From: CAIRTM01 sp963723235
Lineage (GTDB): Bacteria; Desulfobacterota; WTBG01; CAIYCZ01; CAIRTM01
Assembly: GCA_963723235.1 (NCBI GenBank)
Contig: CAVRPV010000013.1
Location: 62,001 to 126,000, forward strand
Reading direction: 5' to 3'
DNA length: 64,000 nucleotides
Shown here: positions 9,936 to 18,912 of the stretch, in pieces
Layout of the letters: each line of letters begins with the position of its first letter
How positions within the stretch are numbered: position 1 is the first letter of the stretch
Notes under the pieces: generated by a model
The model's database searches: none
The model's input: only the letters and a program-made list of their open reading frames with translations
Told to the model about the DNA's origin: nothing
Made by a program: the position numbers and the translations under genes

Positions 9936-11440
9936 GGCAGCACCCGACCGACAATCAGGTTAATGACTGTATCCGGCCATATACCCAGAATTACGGACAG
10001 CGCAGCGGTTACCAGCAATGGTGCCAGCATGAGCACCGTGACCGGACTGCGGCCGTGCGCGCACGTAATCAGCGGTGCACCCTCCGGAGGCCGCCCATAA
10101 AAAGCACGCACGATAATCTCGACAAAATACACGGCGTTCAGCAGGCTGCTCAACAGCACGCCTGCCAGCAGAATCCGGTTGTGAATTTCAAGCGTGCCCA
10201 GCGCCAGATACCACTTGCTGACAAACCCTCCCACCGGCGGCACGCCGATCATACTCAGGGCCGCAAGGCCAAATGCGGCAAAGACCCAGGGAATCTGCAG
10301 TCCAAGTCCCCCCATTTCACGAATATCTTTTTTCCCGGTCATGGCAAAAATCGCCCCGGCACAGAAGAACAGGGTAATTTTAGAAACCGCATGCGCGGGG
10401 ATATGAAACAATCCCCCGATAATACCACTGCGCGAGAGCAGGGCTATGCCCAGGATGATATAGGAGAGCTGACTGACCGTGGAATAGGCCAGACGGGCCT
10501 TCAGGTCGGTCTTGGTCATGGCAATCAGCGAGGCAATGATAATGGTCAGCATTGCCGCATAGGCCGTCACCAGTCCCAGGTTCAAGCGCGCCAGAACATC
10601 TGTGCCGAATACCGACAGCATGACCCGGCAGATGCAGAACACCCCGACCTTGACCACCACCACGGCATGCAGCAGCGCGCTGACCGGGGCAGGCGCAACC
10701 ATGGCCGCAGGCAGCCAGCCGTGCAGCGGCATAAGAGCCGCCTTGGCCAGCCCCAGAATAAACAGCATGTAGCATACAACTATTAGCAACGGGGTGCTGG
10801 TGTGCGGCAGCATGCCGGTTGCAATGTCTCCCAGGTTAAAATCCAGCGTGCCGCACTGCGTGTAAAGAATCGCCATGGCCGGCAAGAGAAAAGCCTTTGA
10901 GGTAAACATGAGATACACGAGGTACTTGCGGGCGCCGGCATAGCTCTTCTGATCCTGATGATGGGCAACAAGCGGATAGGTGCTGATGGTAATCAGTTCA
11001 TAAAAAAGATACAGCGTAAACAGATTGCCCGCGCAGGCGACACCCATACCTCCGCTCAGGGCAATGGCATAAAAGAAATAAAAACGACTCTGGGCGTGCT
11101 CGCTCAAGGCGCGCATGTAGCCGATTGAATACAGCGCGGCCGCCACCCACATGACGGACGCGGTGGCCGCAAACAAAAGGCCGAGCCCGTCAAGTGCAAA
11201 ACGCAGACAGATGCCGGGATAGAGCGTAAACACGACAATATCGGGCCGGCCTCCGGATACAACCGCAGCACCTGCAATCAGCACACAGATAAGCGTCAGC
11301 AGGGCTCCGGCCACGCACAGACAGTCGCGCACAACCGTGCGCTTCCCGGCGGCAAGCACGGCCGCGGCAGTCAGCAGCGGCATGAGCGGCACCAGCAGCA
11401 TGACCAGCGTGCTGCCATGCACAGGCAGGTCCGGCATCAT
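9932..11440 (-). CDS. MrpD/NuoM-like antiporter subunit of the complex I operon
   Basis: 502 residues, 14 or so helices, of the proton-conducting membrane transporter family (MrpD, NuoL/M/N). Visible motifs: Glu in LYLFYELITISTYPLVAHH, Lys in ILGLAKAALMPLHGWLPAAM, a second Lys in LHAVVVVKVGVF, and RLAYSTVSQLSY. It is closest in feel to MrpD ('monovalent cation/H+ antiporter subunit D family'). Its ATG overlaps the nuoK stop by four bases. With NuoM, NuoN and the 592-residue protein the operon encodes four antiporter-like subunits, one more than the E. coli enzyme. Confidence 0.88.
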   Translation of the reverse strand: MMPDLPVHGSTLVMLLVPLMPLLTAAAVLAAGKRTVVRDCLCVAGALLTLICVLIAGAAVVSGGRPDIVVFTLYPGICLRFALDGLGLLFAATASVMWVAAALYSIGYMRALSEHAQSRFYFFYAIALSGGMGVACAGNLFTLYLFYELITISTYPLVAHHQDQKSYAGARKYLVYLMFTSKAFLLPAMAILYTQCGTLDFNLGDIATGMLPHTSTPLLIVVCYMLFILGLAKAALMPLHGWLPAAMVAPAPVSALLHAVVVVKVGVFCICRVMLSVFGTDVLARLNLGLVTAYAAMLTIIIASLIAMTKTDLKARLAYSTVSQLSYIILGIALLSRSGIIGGLFHIPAHAVSKITLFFCAGAIFAMTGKKDIREMGGLGLQIPWVFAAFGLAALSMIGVPPVGGFVSKWYLALGTLEIHNRILLAGVLLSSLLNAVYFVEIIVRAFYGRPPEGAPLITCAHGRSPVTVLMLAPLLVTAALSVILGIWPDTVINLIVGRVLP

Positions 11441-11829
11441 GTCTCCTGATCCCCCGGCTCTTTCCCGCGCGGCAGGACTGCATCATCATCCGCCTCGGAA
11501 TTCAGACCCGGCATTGCTTCCTGGATTTCGTTCAACTGGATAGGATCGATTGTTTTGAACTGGCGGTAAACCGCCAAAATAAAACTGACGCCGATTGCGG
11601 TTTCCGCTGCGGCGATTCCCATGATAATCAGGGTGAAGATCTGACCTGTGGCCGGGTCCGGCGCCATGAAACGGTTAAACGCCATGAAATTAAGCCCGGC
11701 ACCGGCTAAAATCAGTTCAGCCGAAATCAGCATGCCGATAAAACTGCGGCGCTGCACAACCCCGTACACGCCGATGATCAGCAAAAGGGCTGCCACAACC
11801 AGGTAGGTCTTCAGATCCTGGGAGAGCAT
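11437..11829 (-). CDS. nuoK: NADH-quinone oxidoreductase subunit K
   Basis: The first ~100 residues are a standard three-helix NuoK: VQRRSFIGMLISAELILAGAGLNFMAF with the buried Glu of helix 2, and IMGIAAAETAIGVSFILAVYR with the Glu of helix 3. About 30 extra acidic residues follow (IDPIQLNEIQEAMPGLNSEAD...), which is longer than the usual 100-residue NuoK. The start overlaps the nuoJ stop (TGATG) and the end overlaps the next start. Confidence 0.95.
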   Translation of the reverse strand: MLSQDLKTYLVVAALLLIIGVYGVVQRRSFIGMLISAELILAGAGLNFMAFNRFMAPDPATGQIFTLIIMGIAAAETAIGVSFILAVYRQFKTIDPIQLNEIQEAMPGLNSEADDDAVLPRGKEPGDQET

Positions 11830-12347
11830 CAGCGGGGATCCTCCTTGACCGTCACCACGATGATTGCACCGATAATGGCGATCAGCAGCAGAACCGAGAT
11901 CAGCTCAAACGCCAGTCCATAGTGCTCAAGCAATTGCCGCCCCACCGCATACAAAGAAAAATCCCGCTCAGCGGTCGGAGCCGGAGGCCAGATCGTGCGG
12001 CCCACGGCGGTGCGCAGCAGTACGATCGAAGCAATACAGGCCGGCACAGCCAGCAAAAGATTCTGACCGCGAATACCCTGCTCGGCAACCTGGCGCGGTG
12101 TGTAGCCCACCATGATGCCGAACACCAGCACGATACAGATAGCGCCCAGATAAATCAGTATCTGCATCATGGCAAGAAACAGGCTGCCAAGGTACATAAA
12201 CAGCCCGGCCACGCCCAGAAACGTCACCGCCGCACCCAGCACGGTATACATAAGGATCTGGGTGCGCACCGCAAGCACACCGCCGACAATAGTCGCAGCA
12301 ACAAAAATATAAAAAACTGTTTCCAGGAAAATATCGGTCCAGCCCAT
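11829..12347 (-). CDS. nuoJ: NADH-quinone oxidoreductase subunit J
   Basis: About 172 residues with five helices. The NuoJ core is visible in YLGSLFLAMMQILIYLGAICIVLVFGIMVG, including the pi-bulge helix region, and the C-terminal helix FELISVLLLIAIIGAIIVVTVKEDP. I prefer the ATG at 12347, since GAGGTG lies six bases upstream; an ATG twelve bases earlier lacks this. It is the first gene of the operon: no nuoA-I gene lies upstream within the window, where the next gene is a histidine kinase 234 bases away. Confidence 0.93.
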   Translation of the reverse strand: MGWTDIFLETVFYIFVAATIVGGVLAVRTQILMYTVLGAAVTFLGVAGLFMYLGSLFLAMMQILIYLGAICIVLVFGIMVGYTPRQVAEQGIRGQNLLLAVPACIASIVLLRTAVGRTIWPPAPTAERDFSLYAVGRQLLEHYGLAFELISVLLLIAIIGAIIVVTVKEDPR

Positions 12348-12580
12348 GAGACACCTCATGCTGCATCAACTGCGGGATTTGCGGGCCGGCACAGTATACG
12401 TCAGCATCAGCTTTTGAGTCAACCACATATCCGCCCTGAACGCGGCCGGCATATGCCGACGCAGGCTGCCAGCGCAGCTGCATTGATCAATGCCGGCATA
12501 CAGCTTTTCAAAACGGAGAATGTTCCTGCGCGTAAATCCGCAAGGAGGGACCGCCCGTGGCGGCAATCTGTAGGAAAATA

Positions 12581-15494
12581 TCAGTAGGTACCGTTCAGGC
12601 GCTTTCTCGCCATGCTCACCACATCCATAATATTTGAAACCTGAAACGGCTTGTGTAAAATAAAATCTATCCGATACTGCTCGATGTTCTCTCTTTGATA
12701 CTGCACATCCCAGCCCGTTACCAGCGCCACCAGCGTTTCTTCCCGGGTGGTCTTGACTTCGCGGGCCACATCCCAGCCCGAAATCCCCGGCATGCCCAGA
12801 TCGGTAAATACAAGGTCAAACGGTGTCGCGCGAAACATCTCAAGACCGGTTAGCCCGTCAGAAGCACTCTCGACCCTGTGCCCGATGCTCGTCAGCATGT
12901 CAACCAGCACCTCGCGCACATCCTCATCATCATCAATAACCAGCACCTGCAGGCCGGCACCGTCTTGCACGGCAGATTCAATATCAGGCCGCACGCGGCA
13001 CTCCTCCCGTCCCAGGGGCAGCTTAATCGTCAGAGTCGCGCCGCTGCCCTCTTCACTGCTCACGCTGATGGACCCATTATGCCGCCTGACAATGCCGTAG
13101 GACACGCTCATGCCGAGCCCGGTCGACCGGGGACCCTTGGTCGTAAAAAAGGGATCAAAAATACGGTCTATTACAGAGCGGGGTATGCCGATACCCGTAT
13201 CCTGTACCGTAACGGTTGCCGTCTGCGTGTCGCATGCTGCTGAAAGAGAAAGAGTGCCGCCCTTTGGCATCGCATCCAGACTGTTATTGATCAGATTGGT
13301 AAACACCTCGCGCAATTCAGCCGCATTGCCCACAACCGTGACAGGATCCGTGAGCGAGTTCTCAATACGGTAGCGCAGCCCGTGTAGCTCGGCGTCATCC
13401 TTCCAGCGCGCCCGTGTATATTCCAACGCGCCTCTGATGACCTCGGTCAGATCAACCGCTCCGAAAAAACGCTGGTTCACACCCGCGCGCGAAAAATCCT
13501 GGATGCGGCGCACGGTTTCCGCTCCGTCCAGCGCTGCACCCTCGATCACCGCAATCCCCTTTTCAATCTCGGCCGCACTGACCGTATCCACATGCTTCAA
13601 AGCAGCACTGAGCATACGCTTTAAAAGCTGCGCGCGGCCCAGGATGGCGGTCAGCATATTATTGAAATCATGCGCGACCCCGCTGGCCATTTCCCCCAGA
13701 GATTTAAGCTTTTCAGCCTGCAGCAGATGCTGCTCAATTGCGCGCCGCTCGGTAATATCGCGCACCGCCGCCACGGCTCCGGTCGAATTGCCTTCATGAT
13801 CGCGCAAAAATGTAACATTGATCTCAACCGGCACACGGGAACCGTCCTTGCGGCACCACTCCGTTTCCCAGTTTTGCACCGATCCTTGTTTGCGCAGCAG
13901 CGCTGCCATCTCCAGACCCTGACGACGAAACTCCCCCTCGCGCGGGAAAAAACTCAAAGCCGATACCCCGATCATCTCCTGTTCATCATAGCCCAGCAGT
14001 TTTTCGATGGTAGTATTCACCCTGAGTATATTGCCATCGGTATCGCTGACAACGATGCCGTCATTGGTCGTTAGAAATATATTTTCAAGAAACTCCCGGG
14101 ACTCGCGCTGCCGCTCATTCAATGCCAGCAAATCAGCCTCTGCCTGCTTGCGGGCCGTTATGTCGCGTACAATAAAACCGTACATCCTGACCCCTGATAT
14201 TTCCCAGCCTGTGACGGATAACTCGAGTGGAAAGAGACTGCCGTTTTTTCGCACCCCCATACCTTCGATGGTGCTCTGCATTCCCGGCATATCGTCCCGG
14301 GCACCCCGCGTGGCAAGCATGCGCTTGTGATAATCGCGGTTTTCCGGCGGCACCAGCGTTATCACCGGACAATGCATGATTTCCTCTTTGCTGTAGCCGT
14401 AAATTTTTTCCGCGCCCTGATTCCACGAAATGATACTGCCCTGCGCATCGATGATGACAATAGCTTCATTGGCCAGCTGCACGACCGCACGAAAACGCTC
14501 TTCACTCTCCCGCAAAGCCTGTTCACCGCTTCGCAGTTGCCTGTTGGCATCCTGAAGCTGCTCATTGGCCGCAATAAGCTGTTGATTCGTGGTCTGCAAT
14601 TCCTGCTCACGTGCCTGCAGCTGAGCGGTTTTAGCCTGCACCATTTCATGCAGATGGGCACGATGCCGCTCAAGCTCCTGTTCGATCACACGCCGGCCGC
14701 TGATGTCGCGGATAATGGCCAGTGAGCCGATTATTCCCTCGTCCGCGTTGCGCAGCAATACGATGTTTCCCTCGACCGGGATAAGCTCGCCGCCTTTTCG
14801 GGCAATATAGTATTCCCAGCCCGCAATGCGGCCGGTTTCATACAGCTGCGTCTGCTGCACAAGAACCGAAGCCTGGTATGCATCATCGACGGTAATGGTT
14901 TCACCAGTCACACTGCGATGCACCCCGGGCGAAATGTGCGTAAGCACGGCATGGCTTTTGCCGATGATTTCCTCACGCTTGTAGCCGCACAATGCAAGCG
15001 CAGCGCCGTTAATCTGTATAATGTTACCAAGCTCATCGCCCACCACGATACTGTCAATTGAGCTCTCAATCACATCTCCCGAAAAGAGCATCAGTTCGCG
15101 CAGCTGCTCCTCGGCGCTGCGGCGCTCCTCAACCTCCCTGCTGAGGTCGGCGACCGTCTTTCTTTGGCGCAGGCGCAGCGTGCGCATATACCCGACCATC
15201 AGGGCAATGCTGACAAGGGCAGCTGTGCCGGCGATGAAGGCGCCCCGCATAACGACATGCTCCTGCCAGTCAATCCCGAAAGCAAAGCACAGGGCGATGT
15301 TGGCGACAAAGCTCAGCAGGGCCGCGGCAACTCCCCAGGACAGGCCGAAACACCAGGCTAGCGGCGACAACAGGGATAACGGAAACCATGGTCATGCCCC
15401 TGCCCACCAACGCATGCAACAGGTAAAAAATAACAGCATACGCCAGCAGGGCGGCTATCATTACGATTGCGGGTTTTTTGAAAAAAGTGGGCAT
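12581..15494 (-). CDS. PAS-domain hybrid histidine kinase with C-terminal receiver (frameshifted near the N-terminus)
   Basis: ATG at 15494 opens a membrane anchor (KKPAIVMIAALLAYAVIFYLLHALVG...MVSVIPVV). At ~15365 the frame shifts into WCFGLSWGVAAALLSFVANIAL and two further helices; four helices in all. Then come PAS 1, a long coiled coil (VQAKTAQLQAREQELQTTNQ region), PAS 2 and PAS 3. The kinase core follows: H-box GEMASGVAHDFNNML with the phospho-His, N-box NLINNSLDAMPKGG, G1 DTGIGIP, F/G2 FDPFFTTKGPRSTGLGMS. The receiver at the end has DDDED, the phospho-Asp in VFTDLGMPG, and HKPF. The missing DNA-binding output implies phosphotransfer to another protein, perhaps the CheY-like regulator encoded 130 bases upstream. 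One indel restores the frame. Confidence 0.88.
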
Positions 15495-15621
15495 GGGAAA
15501 AATACCTGTTGTATGCGTGCACCTCTTGAAGCGTCATTGATGGTGCTGGGCGGGTACTGCCGATTGAAAAGCCCGGATCCGGCCTCAACCGCAGCTCCGG
15601 TGGTGTTGTGAAATTTTAGCG

Positions 15622-15999
15622 CTACTGTTCGAAAATTTTCTGTATTTTCCGATCAAGCACATCAAGGCTGAAAGGCTTGAGCAGGTAATCATTGACCCCG
15701 GCCTGCGCCACCTCAATGACGCTGCTTTTCTCGGCCTCGGCGGTAAGGAAAAGAACGGGGATATGTTTCAGGGCATCATCGGAACGGATAGCGCGCAGCA
15801 GTTCGATGCCATCCATGTTCGGCATGTCAAAGTCGGTGATTAAGAAATCAACCCCGTCCGACCTGATAATCTCAAGCGCCTGTTGACCGTCCTGGGCTGC
15901 AATAACATTGGTAAACCCGAGGTGACTGAGAATATCACACATCGACAGGCGCATTGCCTCCAGATCGTCAACAACAAGAATTTTCATATCCCTGTTCAT
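15622..15999 (-). CDS. CheY-like single-domain response regulator
   Basis: 125 residues, one receiver domain and nothing else. Acidic pocket VVDDLE, phospho-acceptor Asp in FLITDFDMPNMDG, Thr in VLFLTAEAE, and Lys in YLLKPFS are all present. The start may be the ATG at 15999 or the one at 15987 (MKILVVDD); neither has a strong Shine-Dalgarno. It lies upstream of, and in the same direction as, the PAS hybrid kinase, a plausible partner. Confidence 0.93.
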   Translation of the reverse strand: MNRDMKILVVDDLEAMRLSMCDILSHLGFTNVIAAQDGQQALEIIRSDGVDFLITDFDMPNMDGIELLRAIRSDDALKHIPVLFLTAEAEKSSVIEVAQAGVNDYLLKPFSLDVLDRKIQKIFEQ

Positions 16000-16177
16000 C
16001 GAAGCCTGCGCCTGTAAAAATTATTTATCTGCCTGTATTCGCATCCGGGAGAATACACCCGATGCCGCCGCCATGTCGGCGTTCGTACGCATTGCATTTC
16101 CATAGTCTCACTCGCGCGCAAAAAGCGCAAGTAGAAACTCCTGACGTAACGCCACCCTGTACCGACCGGCTCTGGCT

Positions 16178-16979
16178 CTATTCCTCCGCTTTATTTTTCA
16201 CGCGCGGCTGCACCAGCGGCCGGTCAGTGTTGACCACAAAATCAAGAAAATCACGCGCCTCATCGCTTGCAAAGGCGCAGGCCTGCATCCGCGCAATGGC
16301 TTCCGTGCGCAGCAGACCCGCGCGGTACAGCACATGGTAGGCCTCCTTGAGCTCGCGAAGCGCCTCGGGACTGACGCCGGCGCGGCGCATTCCAACAAAG
16401 TTCAGTCCTTGAACGGCTGTTGCGTTCAAGCGCGATCACGAACGGGGGAACATTCTGACTGAAGCCACTCTGTCCGCTGATCATAGCCAGGCGTCCGATT
16501 GAGCAGAACTGATGGACGGCAACAGCTCCGCTCATGAACACCCGGTCAGCTACCTTGACATGGCCGGCCAGCATTGTGTTGTTGGCAATAATAACCCGGT
16601 TGCCGATCTGGACATTGTGCGCCACGTGCACATTGACCATTAAAAAATTATTATCCCCGATGCAGGTCGCGCTGCCGGGTTTGGTACCGCGATGGATGGT
16701 ACAGTACTCACGAACAATATTATCGCAACCGATACGCACATAGCTTTCAGCGGCAGGATCAAAAGCCACATCCTGGGGATCATGCCCGATAATCGCACCC
16801 ATGTGTATCTGGTTACGCTCGCCAATCGTTGTGTATCCGCGCACGACAGCATGCGCCATGATTTTCGTGCCGCTGCCGATGCTGACGTTCTCTTCGATTA
16901 TCACATACGGTCCGATCTCAACGTCATCGGCCAGGCGGGCCCCGGCCGCAATTAAAGCCGTAGGATGAATCATGTTCAC
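16178..16979 (-). CDS. lpxA: acyl-ACP--UDP-N-acetylglucosamine O-acyltransferase (frameshifted)
   Basis: First enzyme of lipid A synthesis, transferring a 3-hydroxyacyl chain from ACP to UDP-GlcNAc in the cytoplasm. The left-handed beta-helix hexapeptide repeats are obvious (IHPTALIAAGARLADDVEIG onward), with the catalytic His region NVHVAHNVQIGN and GAVAVHQFCSIGRLAM. After ALERN the frame shifts at ~16425 into VQGLNFVGMRRAGVS and the C-terminal helical domain (LRELKEAYHVLYR). I choose GTG at 16979 (V-N-M-I-H-P) because GGAG lies seven bases upstream; ATG at 16973 is the alternative. The length, ~265 residues, fits the family once the indel is repaired. It appears without lpxD/fabZ/lpxB neighbours. 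Confidence 0.93.
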
Positions 16980-17199
16980 GGGTTTGCTCCTTTCATCACA
17001 AGCGTGGTTGCATGCGCACATCACTTCATGAACATTTTTGTAAAAACAATTATCCGTTTGGTTTTGTGTGCAAATATGATACATACAGCAGTGCCGAAGC
17101 CGACCGGCATCCGGGAACGCAATCCGCGCACTGCCGACCGTTGATTGCCGGCAAATGTATATACAATGCACCCAATACAGAAATCAAGTATTAAAAAAA

Positions 17200-18747
17200 A
17201 TGCCCTCCGGTATGCTGAAAAAAACGCTGTTGTATTTGCCGGCCGCGCTGAGCGGAGTCGCAATGGTGCTGATTTTCCCGCGCTCAGGGCTGGATTATCT
17301 GGCCTGGGTCTGCATGGTGCCGCTCATCGTGGCAATGCTGTGCCAACCGCAGCGCAGCGCTGCGCTGCAGGGCGTTGTGGCAGGAACAATCTATCACCTC
17401 GGCCTGATTTACTGGGTAGTTGTTTCAATGAACACCTATGGCGGCGTACCCCGCCCGCTGGCTGCCGTGCTGCTTGTAGCATTGTCGCTTTTTTTAAGTG
17501 TGTTTGTCGCGCTGCCGCTGTGGTGCAGTGCTTTTATCCGCAATCGCACAGGCATCCGCCTGACCCTGACGCTGCCCATATGCTGGGTCGCCTCGGAATA
17601 TATGAAGTCCTGGATTTTAACCGGTTTTCCCTGGGAGCTGCTGGGCTATTCACAATTTCAAAACCTGCGCTTCATTCAGATCGCCGATATTACCGGCGTC
17701 TACGGCCTGAGCTTTGTGCTGCTGAGCGTCAACTGCGCCATTGCAACCATCGTGTACGCGCTGATTGTGCGCAAACGCTGTGCAGTACTTGAGCCCTGCT
17801 GCGGCCTGCTGCTGGTTGCTGCATGCCTGCTCTACGGTCATTCCCGCGTACAGGAATTTCGCGACCCCGCCGGCCCCCGGCTCAGCACCCTGCTCGTCCA
17901 GCCCAATATTCCTCAGGATTTAAAATGGAATCCCGCATACCTTGATGAAACCATGCAGCGCCTGTACCGCCTGAGCACGACGAAGCTGCAGAAACCGGCC
18001 GATCTTATCATCTGGCCCGAATCGGCAACGCCGTTTTTCTTTCAAGGCGAGCCGGCCTACCAGTCTCATGTTGTCAGCACCGTGCAGCGCAGCGGCTCCA
18101 GGCTGCTGTTCGGCAGCCCTGCCTTTGAACAGTCCGGCTCAGGACTGCGCTACTTCAACAGCGCGTTTCTGCTTGATCCTGATGGCAGCGTGGCCGGCCG
18201 GTACGACAAACTGCACCTGGTACCCTGGGGAGAATACGTGCCCCTGCAGCGACTGTTTCCGTTCATCAATCGACTGGTTAGCGGCATCGGCGACTTCAGT
18301 TCAGGCACCGGCATCAAACTGCTTCCGGCCGGAGATACAATGCTTGCACCGCTTATCTGTTACGAAATTATTTTCCCCAATCTCACGCGCCAATTTGTGA
18401 GAATGGGCGGGCACTGTATTGTCAACATAACCAATGACGCGTGGTTCGGACACACCAGCGCTGCCTACCAGCTCCTTTCAATGGCGGTGCTGCGTGCAGT
18501 GGAAAACAAGCGCTTTCTCGTGCGAGCCGCCAACACCGGTATCAGCGCCGCGATAGCCCCGACCGGGGAGATAGTTGCGCAAACCGAACTGTTTACGGAA
18601 GCAGCCCTGCCGGCAACAATAATCGCACTTGATCAACTGACCCTGTATTGCCGCATAGGCGATGTGTTTGCAGGGCTATGCCTGCTGGCGACCGCAGCAC
18701 TTCTGCTGGTTGCGCGCCGAAGCAGGACACGTCCGGTTGCGCCCTGA
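17200..18747 (+). CDS. lnt: apolipoprotein N-acyltransferase
   Basis: 515 residues from ATG 17200. N-acylates the lipid-modified Cys of lipoproteins on the periplasmic face of the inner membrane. About six N-terminal helices with the family stretch ASEYMKSWILTGFPWELLGYSQ, then a nitrilase-fold domain. The catalytic triad is visible: Glu in IIWPESATPFFF, Lys in DKLHLVPWGEYVP, Cys in LICYEIIFPNL. It also has NITNDAWFG and VRAANTGISA, both typical. A C-terminal helix closes the protein. It fits the many lipobox proteins in this window. Confidence 0.97.
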   Translation: MPSGMLKKTLLYLPAALSGVAMVLIFPRSGLDYLAWVCMVPLIVAMLCQPQRSAALQGVVAGTIYHLGLIYWVVVSMNTYGGVPRPLAAVLLVALSLFLSVFVALPLWCSAFIRNRTGIRLTLTLPICWVASEYMKSWILTGFPWELLGYSQFQNLRFIQIADITGVYGLSFVLLSVNCAIATIVYALIVRKRCAVLEPCCGLLLVAACLLYGHSRVQEFRDPAGPRLSTLLVQPNIPQDLKWNPAYLDETMQRLYRLSTTKLQKPADLIIWPESATPFFFQGEPAYQSHVVSTVQRSGSRLLFGSPAFEQSGSGLRYFNSAFLLDPDGSVAGRYDKLHLVPWGEYVPLQRLFPFINRLVSGIGDFSSGTGIKLLPAGDTMLAPLICYEIIFPNLTRQFVRMGGHCIVNITNDAWFGHTSAAYQLLSMAVLRAVENKRFLVRAANTGISAAIAPTGEIVAQTELFTEAALPATIIALDQLTLYCRIGDVFAGLCLLATAALLLVARRSRTRPVAP

Positions 18748-18912
18748 ACCAGCCGGTTGTTTGCGCGCCCCGGCTTGAACCGGACTGCATATTCTGTTAA
18801 TGTGAATACTATGCACTGTCAGCCCGAAAGAGCTGCAGACACATGGAACAATCCCGAAGAAACATACTGCATAACATTACCGGCAGTTTCTTATGGCTGC
18901 ATCACTGAACAT

